A program made the position numbers and the translations under genes. The notes below the pieces were generated by a model, which saw only the letters and a list, made by a program, of their open reading frames with translations, was not told the DNA's origin and searched no databases. From the NCBI GenBank assembly GCA_015662905.1, contig DQTE01000088.1:1-38700 (forward strand): DNA of 38,700 nucleotides, written 5' to 3'. How positions within the stretch are numbered: position 1 is the first letter of the stretch; every line of letters begins with the position of its first letter. Source of the DNA: Crocinitomix sp. Lineage in GTDB: Bacteria > Bacteroidota > Bacteroidia > Flavobacteriales_D > Crocinitomicaceae. Positions 14,265 to 21,603 of this stretch are shown piece after piece.

Positions 14265-15905
14265 TTATTTTATAAAATATTGTTTTAATTCGCTTTCAAA
14301 ATAAGTTAACGCATTTTTAACAGGTAATGGTATTCCTCCGCCGTGAGCACATAAACTACCTTGTTGTAATGTATTCATTAAATCCATAAACAAATTCATA
14401 TCAATTTTAAATTCAGATGTATTGGCTTTTTGCAATAATTCATGAGCTCGTTTTGTACCCAACCTACAAGGGAAGCATTTCCCACAACTCTCGTACTGAG
14501 CGAAATCCATTAAATGTTCTAAAAAACTCATCATTGAAAAAGATTTAGGAATACATACAATGGACGCATGTCCTAATAAGAACCCCTCTTTAGAAAATGA
14601 TTCAAAATCAATAGTTAAGTTTTCAATTTTTTCAATTGGAACTATTCCTCCGAGAGGCCCTCCAATTTGCATAGCTTTAACCTCTTCTTTAAAACCTCCT
14701 CCAAATTCATAAATAACAGTTGAGAGAGGTGTTCCCATTTCAACCTCATAAATGCCTGGATTTTTGAAAAAAGAATCTAAACATACTAATTTAGTACCTT
14801 TAGATTTTTGAGTTCCAAGTTGAGCATAGGCTTTTCCTCCATTTTTAATAATATGATATACAGCCGCTAAAGTCTCAACATTATTAACAATAGTTGGTTT
14901 ATTGAATAAGCCCTGTTGGGTTGGATAGGGAGGTCTAGTTCTTACTTCTGGTCTTTGTCCTTCTATTGAATTAATTAAAGCCGTTTCTTCTCCGCATATA
15001 TAAGCCCCTTGCGCTTTAATTATTTTAAAATCAAAATTAAAATTAGAGTTTAGGATATTTTTTCCTAACAGATTATTTTCTTTTAATTCATCAATGGCTT
15101 TTTGAACAATTTGTACTGCCTCTGGATATTCTGCTCTAATGTACAATATGCCCCATTCGGCACCTGTTGTATAACCAGCCATTAACATTCCAAACAATAC
15201 TGAATGAGGTCTTTGTTCTAGCAAGTATCTATCAGAATATGCACCTGGGTCTCCTTCATCAGCATTACAAATAATAAATTTTGTATCTCCATCTGTATTT
15301 CGGCAAGATTCTAACTTAAATCCCATGGGAAAACCAGCGCCTCCACGCCCTCTAACGTTTGATATTTTTATTTCATCTAAAATTTCAGAACTATCTTTTT
15401 TTAAAGCATCTTTTAAAATTTGATAATGTTTTTCAAAATTATCATAGGGTTCTGTCAACAACTCAACATTTCCGCCCACATTATAATCATCAGTGTTAGA
15501 GGCTTTATTATCAATTACCTCATCAATTTCTACATTTGAAAAGTTTTTACCTTGATAATGAAACGCACCATTTTCGTGACAACGTCCTAAACAAGTCATG
15601 TGACCAATTTCTGAATCGTCAAAATGCTGTTTTAAATCTTTAATAACCTTACTTTGTTTACCAGAACAAACACAAGCTGTACCATTGCACACGTAAACTT
15701 TTTTACCTTTATTTTCGGGTTTCATAAAGTCATAAAAACTAACCGTTCCGTAAGTAGTTGCCGTTCCTATAAGAAAGTCATCAGCTAATTGTTCTAATTC
15801 TTTTTTGGTTGGTGTTCCATTTTTAGTTGAAGCATCACCTAATGCTTCAAAAAGATTATTTTTAATTCCTTTTCTAAAAGATAACTCACTTAGGTTTTTT
15901 GACAT
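14265..15905 (-). CDS. Formate dehydrogenase NAD-binding beta subunit (NuoE-NuoF fusion)
   Basis: This diaphorase subunit transfers electrons from the alpha subunit to NAD+. Residues about 35-125 resemble NuoE/FdsG: TTYGTVSFYDF, then thioredoxin-like [2Fe-2S] ligands Cys 73, 78, 105 and 109 (VCNGTACVC, CLGRC). The NuoF/FdsB part follows with the FMN/NAD motifs VRGRGGAGFPMGFK (184-197) and NADEGDPGAYSDR (214-226), then GAYICGEETALINSIEG. The C-terminal N3-type [4Fe-4S] site is Cys 474, 477, 480 and 519. It is the first gene of the operon, with a candidate promoter upstream and the kinase 5 bases downstream. No separate NuoE/FdsG gene is present, consistent with the fusion. A stand-alone hydrogenase-type diaphorase is possible, but the neighbouring alpha subunit argues for formate dehydrogenase. 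Confidence 0.9.
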   Translation of the reverse strand: MSKNLSELSFRKGIKNNLFEALGDASTKNGTPTKKELEQLADDFLIGTATTYGTVSFYDFMKPENKGKKVYVCNGTACVCSGKQSKVIKDLKQHFDDSEIGHMTCLGRCHENGAFHYQGKNFSNVEIDEVIDNKASNTDDYNVGGNVELLTEPYDNFEKHYQILKDALKKDSSEILDEIKISNVRGRGGAGFPMGFKLESCRNTDGDTKFIICNADEGDPGAYSDRYLLEQRPHSVLFGMLMAGYTTGAEWGILYIRAEYPEAVQIVQKAIDELKENNLLGKNILNSNFNFDFKIIKAQGAYICGEETALINSIEGQRPEVRTRPPYPTQQGLFNKPTIVNNVETLAAVYHIIKNGGKAYAQLGTQKSKGTKLVCLDSFFKNPGIYEVEMGTPLSTVIYEFGGGFKEEVKAMQIGGPLGGIVPIEKIENLTIDFESFSKEGFLLGHASIVCIPKSFSMMSFLEHLMDFAQYESCGKCFPCRLGTKRAHELLQKANTSEFKIDMNLFMDLMNTLQQGSLCAHGGGIPLPVKNALTYFESELKQYFIK

Positions 15906-15961
15906 ATTTAAAAATTTGAGTTTGTTTTATTAGCATAAAACAATTGCATTTTATATTGTTT

Positions 15962-15969
15962 CAAATATA
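15962..15969 (-). promoter_or_regulatory. Candidate -7 box of the formate dehydrogenase operon
   Basis: Read on the minus strand this is TATATTTG, a perfect TAnnTTTG match, 56 bases upstream of the beta subunit ATG (15905). No TTG is present at 17-23 bases further upstream. The sequence around it is AT-rich, so a chance match is possible. Confidence 0.4.
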
Positions 15970-16074
15970 TAAAAAATAATTGAATGATTTTTAATTGAAT
16001 TAATTTTCCTTAGGCTCTTTTTTTCATATTTAGGATTTAAGGTGTTATGTTTAAGCTGGAATCCTTAAAAATAT

Positions 16075-16082
16075 TATCTTTG
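16075..16082 (+). promoter_or_regulatory. -7 promoter box of the ridA-like gene
   Basis: TATCTTTG followed by CC is a perfect match to the Bacteroidota -7 consensus, ending 19 bases before the ATG at 16102. No clear -33 TTG is seen. The region is the divergent spacer shared with the formate dehydrogenase operon. Confidence 0.6.
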
Positions 16083-16101
16083 CCAAAAATAATGCATTGC
16101 A

Positions 16102-16539
16102 ATGGCTGAAACAGTTAAAAAATTTGACGTAGAAAAAGCTCCCAAGCCAATGGGGTTGTACCCTCATGCTAAGCGTGTAGGCAACCTTTTGTTTTTATCG
16201 GGGGTAGGACCAAGGGTGGCAGGTTCAGGAAGTGAAGAAGCTAATATACCTGGATTAAAATATGACAAAAATGGAAATTACGAAAATTTTGATTTTGAGG
16301 CACAATGTAAGTCAGTTTTTGAAAATGTGAAATTAATTTTAGAAGAGGCGGGCTCAAAGTGGGAAAATTTAGTTGATGTAACTACTTTTTTAACCGATAT
16401 GAAACGTGATTTTAAAACCTATAATAAAATTTATGCTGACTATTTTAAAGATGTTCAACCTTGTAGAACAACTGTAGAGGTAAATGCGTTGCCATCACCT
16501 ATATCTATTGAATTAAAATGTATTGCAACTATTGATTAA
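16102..16539 (+). CDS. RidA (YjgF/YER057c/UK114) family protein, possible 2-aminomuconate deaminase
   Basis: RidA proteins are small trimeric enamine/imine deaminases. The 145-residue length and the motifs fit: LLFLSGVGPR near residue 30, QCKSVFENVKLILEEAG, VDVTTFLTDM, and the C-terminal CRTTVEVNALP block. Arg 122 in that block corresponds to the substrate-binding Arg of RidA. It carries a central insertion (GSGSEEANIPGLKYDKNG) absent from classic RidA. That form resembles Bacteroidota proteins annotated as 2-aminomuconate deaminase of the kynurenine route, but no other kynurenine genes lie in the window. It is followed after 6 bases by the next gene, so the two probably share a transcript. 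The family is secure and the substrate is inferred. Confidence 0.9.
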   Translation: MAETVKKFDVEKAPKPMGLYPHAKRVGNLLFLSGVGPRVAGSGSEEANIPGLKYDKNGNYENFDFEAQCKSVFENVKLILEEAGSKWENLVDVTTFLTDMKRDFKTYNKIYADYFKDVQPCRTTVEVNALPSPISIELKCIATID

Positions 16540-16545
16540 AAAATT

Positions 16546-17121
16546 ATGATTGGATTAATTATTAAACTTGTATTGTCTTTAGCTTCATTTGTTTCAACTT
16601 TTATGTTGTTTGCAAATGGTTATTGGGGTTGGGGAATTGTAATGATTCTTATAACCGCTATTATTGTATTAACTATTTTTAGAAACGAATGGATTATTTT
16701 AGCTTTTAACCAACTAAGGTTACAAAATGTAGAAAAAGCAGCCAAATACTTAAACAGAATTAAACAACCACAATATTTAGTTAAGGGACAACGTGCTTAT
16801 TATTATTATTTAAAAGCATTAACCGGTAGAGATTCCATGAAAATGCAAGAATCTGAAAAATTATTTAGAAAAGCACTTAACATTGGCTTAAAACAAGACC
16901 ACGATAAAGCCATGGCTAAATTAAATATAGCTGCTGTATGTATAGGGACGGGAAGAAGGCGTGAAGCCGAAACTTTGTTAAGTGAGGCTAAAAAGCTAGA
17001 CAAAAAAGGTATGTTAACCGAACACATTAAAAATCTTAAAAAAAATATGGGCAGGGCTACTTCACGTAACCAAATGAGAATGGCTCAAATGAGTAAAGGT
17101 AAAAGAGGTAAAATGAAATAA
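16546..17121 (+). CDS. Small membrane protein with two N-terminal helices and a TPR-like tail
   Basis: The 191-residue protein begins with two closely spaced hydrophobic segments (about 3-25 and 29-45; IIKLVLSLASFVSTFML and IVMILITAIIVLTIF). A cytoplasmic helical region at about 50-160 contains TPR-like pairs: AAKYLNRIKQPQYLVKGQ, ESEKLFRKALNIGL, AKLNIAAVCIGTGRRREAETLLSEAKKL. The tail is basic (GKRGKMK). I do not recognise a named family. It starts 6 bases after the ridA-like stop, so it is in the same transcript. A scaffold role is typical for such proteins but is not shown here. Confidence 0.8.
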   Translation: MIGLIIKLVLSLASFVSTFMLFANGYWGWGIVMILITAIIVLTIFRNEWIILAFNQLRLQNVEKAAKYLNRIKQPQYLVKGQRAYYYYLKALTGRDSMKMQESEKLFRKALNIGLKQDHDKAMAKLNIAAVCIGTGRRREAETLLSEAKKLDKKGMLTEHIKNLKKNMGRATSRNQMRMAQMSKGKRGKMK

Positions 17122-17173
17122 TTGTTTACTTTTTATCTTTTGATGACAATCTCAACATATCTTATTAGCTTTT

Positions 17174-17212
17174 AGATGTTGATAACTTCCTATCAGGCTT
17201 TAAACAACATCT
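17174..17212. other. Inverted repeat in the spacer before the 17259 gene
   Basis: AGATGTTG (17174-17181) and CAACATCT (17205-17212) are perfect inverted copies separated by 23 bases. There is no following T run, so it is a weak terminator candidate. It could be a protein-binding site or chance in AT-rich DNA. Confidence 0.25.
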
Positions 17213-17258
17213 TAATATAACAATTAAATTCGCTAATTAATTAGAACACCAGTGTATT

Positions 17259-17801
17259 ATGTTAGGATTTGCATTACGGAAAAAAATAAATCAACATAAA
17301 TTAGCCAATATTTTTGTAAACTCTTTAATTGAAGTTGTTGAAAATGGTCATCCGGAAATTATAGAAATGATTAATGAAGACCCTGCTTTTGTGTACTCTC
17401 CTAACCTATCTAATAAACATTACCTCAATCAGTTTTTATTAATTGTAATTGTTGGTAACCTTGAATTTTTAAAACAAAGTTTTCAGGATTATGATGTAGA
17501 TGCGATAGAAAATGAGATTATTGAAAAATTTGCATCAGTTTTTGACGTAACACCACAAAAGTTTAAATCATTATTAAAAAACACAAAAGCCTTTATAGAC
17601 CATAATAATTATCCTTCTAAAAATATACTATATGGACTTTCTAAAGCTATTTTCTATAAGTACAAATTAAATAATTATCAAGAGTCTTATTTTAAATCAA
17701 TGAACACACCAAACCCTTTATTTTTAAAGAGATTAGATGAATTATTGATTAATTTTATGTGGGATTGGGATATGTTTTTAAAAAGATTTAAACTAAACTA
17801 A
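17259..17801 (+). CDS. Unrecognised 180-residue protein
   Basis: This is a soluble, mostly helical protein beginning MLGFALRKKINQHKL, with no signal peptide or membrane segment. Visible blocks are FVNSLIEVVENGHPEIIEMIN near the start and a C-terminus rich in aromatic residues (FMWDWDMFLKRF). I find no enzyme motif or metal-binding Cys/His cluster. Codon usage resembles its neighbours. It is 137 bases from the previous plus-strand gene and converges on the endonuclease gene, so it may be transcribed alone. The length and normal composition suggest a real gene, but I cannot name it. Confidence 0.7.
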   Translation: MLGFALRKKINQHKLANIFVNSLIEVVENGHPEIIEMINEDPAFVYSPNLSNKHYLNQFLLIVIVGNLEFLKQSFQDYDVDAIENEIIEKFASVFDVTPQKFKSLLKNTKAFIDHNNYPSKNILYGLSKAIFYKYKLNNYQESYFKSMNTPNPLFLKRLDELLINFMWDWDMFLKRFKLN

Positions 17802-17860
17802 TTTTCAGGGTTTACCACATCAATGAATGCTACAGTTAAACAGGGGCATTTCATTAATTC

Positions 17861-18928
17861 CTATTTAACTACTATTTTTTTAGTCAATACAGCGTTATGA
17901 CTTAATATTTTTATAAAGTAAACTCCGTGCTTTAAGCCTGTTAGACTAACTTTATTATCACTAACGCTTAATTGATTAATATTTTTAACAATTTTTCCGC
18001 TAATGTCTATTACAGAAATTTGGTTTACCAGATTGTAGTCATTAAAACTCAAAAATACAGAGCCATTATGTGTAGGATTAGGATAAATACTAACTTCTAC
18101 ATTTTGTTTATCATTTACACTAAGTCCCCAAGTATTTTCTGCGGTGACACCTCCCCAAATTAAAGTTGCTAAGTAAGGATTATCTATAAAAGGATTTCTG
18201 TTTCCTTGATTACCAAAAATTTTTTCATTTCTATTTTTCTCGTAAGCATTTACAGGATCCTCTGCATTCCAATTTAGTAGTAAATCTACCATGTTTAAAT
18301 CAACTGCCACAGGGTTACCAACACACATATTACCTGGTTTACATTGTGTGTCGTAGCGTAAATACATATACATTAATATTCTAGCAACATCTCCTTTCCA
18401 TTCATCACCTGGATACCAATTGGCGCCAACTACACCACCATTTCCACTACCAGTTGCAAATTTCTTATTCCCTCTTGTTCCGTTATTTTGAACATCAGCA
18501 GGTTTTAAATTATGACAGTCGGTACCTGCACCAGGACTAGTAGTTGTTAAAGCTGGTGTGGCTATAGACTTAGCATACACATGTTCTCTGTTCCATTCGC
18601 CATTATTTCCTCCATTACTGTATTTATCTCTACTTCTATCGTTGGTAACATCACTATCTATTCCACTCTCCCAACCATAAACCAAAAGTACATTAGCTGA
18701 ATTACTGGGATCTAAATCAGACTGTTGTAAAACAGACCAAACTTGTGTATAGGTTGTTGGACTAGTATGGGTAACCGTAATTTTATTTGCTAATTCGGCT
18801 TTTAACGCCATTCCAGTTAATGTTAAATCTACATTATTGTAGTAACTTGGTATTTGTGCATAAATGTTACCAACTGTAAAAACACTTGATAACACAAAGA
18901 TTTTAAATAAGTTTAGTCGTTTTTTCAT
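17861..18928 (-). CDS. Secreted endonuclease I family nuclease with T9SS sorting domain
   Basis: This is an exported DNA/RNA endonuclease of the Endonuclease_1 (EndA/NucM) family. After a signal peptide (MKKRLNLFKIFVLSS up to NIYAQ), the nuclease core shows LLVYGWES, DRDKYSNGGNNGEWNREHVY-type sequence around EWNREHVYAKS, and HNLKPADVQNNGTRGNKKF, with the His and Asn expected at the active site. The last ~80 residues are a type A T9SS sorting domain (VSIYPNPTHNGSVFLSF, then LKHGVYFIKI, ending KKIVVK), so the protein should be exported by the Por system. The frame opens at 18949 (MTYTNQN), but ATG 18928 is preferred: it begins a standard signal peptide and lies after the candidate promoter. The likely role is scavenging of extracellular nucleic acid. 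Confidence 0.9.
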   Translation of the reverse strand: MKKRLNLFKIFVLSSVFTVGNIYAQIPSYYNNVDLTLTGMALKAELANKITVTHTSPTTYTQVWSVLQQSDLDPSNSANVLLVYGWESGIDSDVTNDRSRDKYSNGGNNGEWNREHVYAKSIATPALTTTSPGAGTDCHNLKPADVQNNGTRGNKKFATGSGNGGVVGANWYPGDEWKGDVARILMYMYLRYDTQCKPGNMCVGNPVAVDLNMVDLLLNWNAEDPVNAYEKNRNEKIFGNQGNRNPFIDNPYLATLIWGGVTAENTWGLSVNDKQNVEVSIYPNPTHNGSVFLSFNDYNLVNQISVIDISGKIVKNINQLSVSDNKVSLTGLKHGVYFIKILSHNAVLTKKIVVK

Positions 18929-18951
18929 GTTCTGATTTGTATAAGTCACTT

Positions 18952-18985
18952 TAAAGATACTATTTTTTTAGCTAAAGCATCTCAA
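18952..18985 (-). promoter_or_regulatory. Candidate promoter of the secreted endonuclease gene
   Basis: On the minus strand TTG (18985-18983) is followed after 23 bases by TATCTTTA (18959-18952), one mismatch from TAnnTTTG. Transcription would begin near 18947, which places the longer possible start codon (18949) outside the mRNA and supports the start at 18928. The upstream TTG lies inside the end of ttcA. Confidence 0.4.
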
Positions 18986-19802
18986 ATTCTGTACCTTTTT
19001 TTAAATTTCCTTTTAGTTTTGACTCCAAATTTTTAAAATCAAACAAGTCATGGTCTAACATGTGGGTTGGCGATATGTTTTTTAATGCTGCAAACATTAT
19101 TTCTTTTCTTGATGGGTATTTCTCTTCCCACTTATTCAACATTGCCTTTGTTAATTGACGTTGCATATTAGGTTGAGAGCCACATAAATTACATGGAATA
19201 ATTGGATACTCTCTTATTTCGGCCAATCTAATAATGTCTTTTTCTTTTACGTAAGCCAAGGGTCTTAAAACCACAAAACGGTTATCATTTGTTCTATATT
19301 TTGGGGGCATGGTTTCAATTTTACCTGCAAAAAACAAGTTTAGGAAAAAGGTTTCTAAAATATCCTCACGGTGATGACCTAAACATATTTTGTTACATCC
19401 CAAACGTTCTGCAGCAGAATACAAATTACCACGTCTTAATCTTGAACATAAACTACAAGTAGTTTTACCCTCTGGTGTTTTTTCTTTTACAATACTATAG
19501 GTGTCTTCCTCAATGATTTCAAAATCAACACCAATTTTTGTTAAGTATTCTGGTAAAACATGCTCTGGAAAACCTGGTTGCTTTTGGTCTAAATTAACTG
19601 CCACAATATCAAAATTAAAAACACTTGCATTTTGAATTTGCATTAAAATATCTAACATTAAATAACTGTCTTTTCCACCCGACAAACAAACCATTAGTTT
19701 GTCTCCTTCTTCTATCATATTAAACTCGTTAATGACGTTCCATACGGTTTTCTTCATTTTACGGTTTAATTTCTCCTCCTCTTTATCTAATTCTGTTTTC
19801 AA
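18972..19802 (-). CDS. ttcA: tRNA 2-thiocytidine(32) synthetase TtcA
   Basis: TtcA thiolates C32 of certain tRNAs using ATP and a [4Fe-4S] cluster. The PP-loop SGGKDS is at residues 41-46. The cluster cysteines are CSLC (116, 119) and Cys 204 in [10 protein letters not shown], matching the two-plus-one pattern of the family. [17 protein letters not shown] and [11 protein letters not shown] are typical. The length (276) is normal. The first in-frame start is TTG at 19802-19800 ([18 protein letters not shown]). The first ATG is at 19757 ([12 protein letters not shown]), 15 codons later. The position of the promoter allows either. Confidence 0.93.
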   Translation of the reverse strand: MKTELDKEEEKLNRKMKKTVWNVINEFNMIEEGDKLMVCLSGGKDSYLMLDILMQIQNASVFNFDIVAVNLDQKQPGFPEHVLPEYLTKIGVDFEIIEEDTYSIVKEKTPEGKTTCSLCSRLRRGNLYSAAERLGCNKICLGHHREDILETFFLNLFFAGKIETMPPKYRTNDNRFVVLRPLAYVKEKDIIRLAEIREYPIIPCNLCGSQPNMQRQLTKAMLNKWEEKYPSRKEIMFAALKNISPTHMLDHDLFDFKNLESKLKGNLKKGTEFEML

Positions 19803-19824
19803 TTGTTGATTGTTTTTTATACCG

Positions 19825-19851
19825 CAAAAGTACGATTATAATTTAAAACAA
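19825..19851 (-). promoter_or_regulatory. Promoter of ttcA
   Basis: On the minus strand TACTTTTG (19832-19825) matches TAnnTTTG. A TTG (19851-19849) lies 16 bases upstream, slightly short of the usual -33 spacing. The predicted transcript start near 19819 leaves a leader of about 17 bases to the TTG codon or about 60 to the ATG. Confidence 0.5.
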
Positions 19852-19935
19852 AAATATTTTTTATATCTCAATGTTAAATTATATTTATATTGTAGATTAT
19901 TATTATTTTACGCTTTTGTTTAAATAACACATAAA

Positions 19936-21591
19936 ATGAAATTTCTCTATTTCTTATCACTCCTTTTTTTATTTACTTCTTGTCATTACAAACCTTTTAT
20001 TGGATACCGACTAAATAAAAAAGGATTTAAACACTTTAGTAAAAAAGAAAAATTTACAGGCGACAACTCTAACCCATTAAGAAATTATGATGTAAAAACT
20101 TACCGTTGGGATGTAACTGTTTTTCCTAAATCTAAAAAAATAGGTGGTAAAATGACCATTACTTTTGTACCTACTCAAAATCAGAAGAGCTTTATGTTTG
20201 ATTTACAAAAACGAATGAAAATTAAATCATTTAAGTGTTCCATTAATGAAGCCACTTTAAAGCATAAAAATGATTTATTGTTTTTAGATTTTAAAAAAGA
20301 AGTAAACCCTAATCAAAGAATAGAACTTACAATAAGTTATGAGGGTAAACCTGCAAGTTTAGTAGGTGAAGGGCCTTTACGTTGGGAAGTAGATAAAAAA
20401 AATAGACCATGGATATCAACCACAACAGAGGGGATCGGTCCTCATTTTATTATGCCTTGTAATTTATTACTTAAAGATGAAGCAGATTCTGTTTGGATTA
20501 ACGTTACTGTACCTAAAGGATTAGTGGTGTCGGCAAATGGTAGGCTTAAAAATATTAAAAAAAATAAACACACCTCATCTTACAATTTTGAGGTTACAAA
20601 TACTATGAATATTTACAATATTTCATTTAATGTTGGACATTTTGTAACATTGAAAAAAAACTATACTGATATTAATGGTATTGATAGACTTATTGAATGT
20701 GTAGTTTTAGATTATGATAAAGAAAAAGCAGATAAGTTTTATAATCAAGCACCTATAGTCATGAAAGCGTTTGAAGAAATGTTTGGTGAATTTCCTTGGT
20801 GGAATGATGGTTGTAAGTTTATTCAATCTAATTTTGAGGCCATGGAACATCAGTCTGGTATTGCTTTGGGTAGTGATTACCAATTAGATTGGAAAGATTT
20901 TAATATGACTTTAGTACATGAACTGGCTCATGAATGGTGGGGAAATAACATTACTGCCTACGACTACTGTGACGCATGGATGCACGAAGGATTAGCAACT
21001 TATGCTGAAGCCTTGTTTATTGAAAAAATGTACGGAAAATCAGATTACGAAAAAAAGATTGGGTATTTTATTAACAGCACATATAATCAAATACCTATAC
21101 GTAAAAAATGTAACGTTTTATACAGTAGTTGGATTAATTATTCTGACCAAGACATTTACGACAAAGGTGCATTACTGATGCATTCTTTAAGAGTGCAGGT
21201 TAATAATGACTCTCTTTTCTTTAATGCTATTAAAAGATTTCAAAAAAAATATGCCCAAACAAACATTGATGCACAGCAATTTATTAAAGGCTTTAACAAT
21301 TTATTAGGTGCAGATTATTCAACCCTTTTTGATTTGTATTTGAATGAAACTCTACCTCCCATACTGTTATATTACGTTACAAATGAAGAATTAGAAAATA
21401 GATTCTATTTCAAGTGGTTAAACCCTCCGCCGTTTGAATTAACTAAAGGTATTTCTATTCTAAAAGATGGCAAAAACGAATTGATAACACCAACCAATGA
21501 ATTTCAATTTGTTAGTTTCAACAAAAATTCAAATGTTACTTTTAATTATGGTACATCAATCTTTTTTATAGCTAACAGACTTAAAGTTTAA
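19936..21591 (+). CDS. M1-family aminopeptidase lipoprotein
   Basis: This is a zinc metallopeptidase of the gluzincin M1 family on a lipid anchor. The signal peptide ends in lipobox FTSC (Cys 16). The zinc motif is HELAHEWWGNN (His 328, Glu 329, His 332), with the third ligand Glu 351 in MHEGLATYAEA. The exopeptidase GAMEN-like motif appears as FEAMEH (300-305). The N-terminal ~230 residues form the beta-rich M1 domain (KIGGKMTITFVP, RIELTISYEG). The length of 551 fits the short M1 form without the large C-terminal helical domain. It is monocistronic, between ttcA and uvrB. It probably works in the periplasm or at the outer membrane on peptides. Confidence 0.9.
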   Translation: MKFLYFLSLLFLFTSCHYKPFIGYRLNKKGFKHFSKKEKFTGDNSNPLRNYDVKTYRWDVTVFPKSKKIGGKMTITFVPTQNQKSFMFDLQKRMKIKSFKCSINEATLKHKNDLLFLDFKKEVNPNQRIELTISYEGKPASLVGEGPLRWEVDKKNRPWISTTTEGIGPHFIMPCNLLLKDEADSVWINVTVPKGLVVSANGRLKNIKKNKHTSSYNFEVTNTMNIYNISFNVGHFVTLKKNYTDINGIDRLIECVVLDYDKEKADKFYNQAPIVMKAFEEMFGEFPWWNDGCKFIQSNFEAMEHQSGIALGSDYQLDWKDFNMTLVHELAHEWWGNNITAYDYCDAWMHEGLATYAEALFIEKMYGKSDYEKKIGYFINSTYNQIPIRKKCNVLYSSWINYSDQDIYDKGALLMHSLRVQVNNDSLFFNAIKRFQKKYAQTNIDAQQFIKGFNNLLGADYSTLFDLYLNETLPPILLYYVTNEELENRFYFKWLNPPPFELTKGISILKDGKNELITPTNEFQFVSFNKNSNVTFNYGTSIFFIANRLKV

Positions 21592-21603
21592 TGAAAATAT
21601 CAA

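Noticed and set aside
17822-17855. Imperfect hairpin (AATGAATGC with GCATTTCATT) between convergent genes
   Set aside because: It has a bulged stem and no T tract on either strand, which is not enough to call a terminator.
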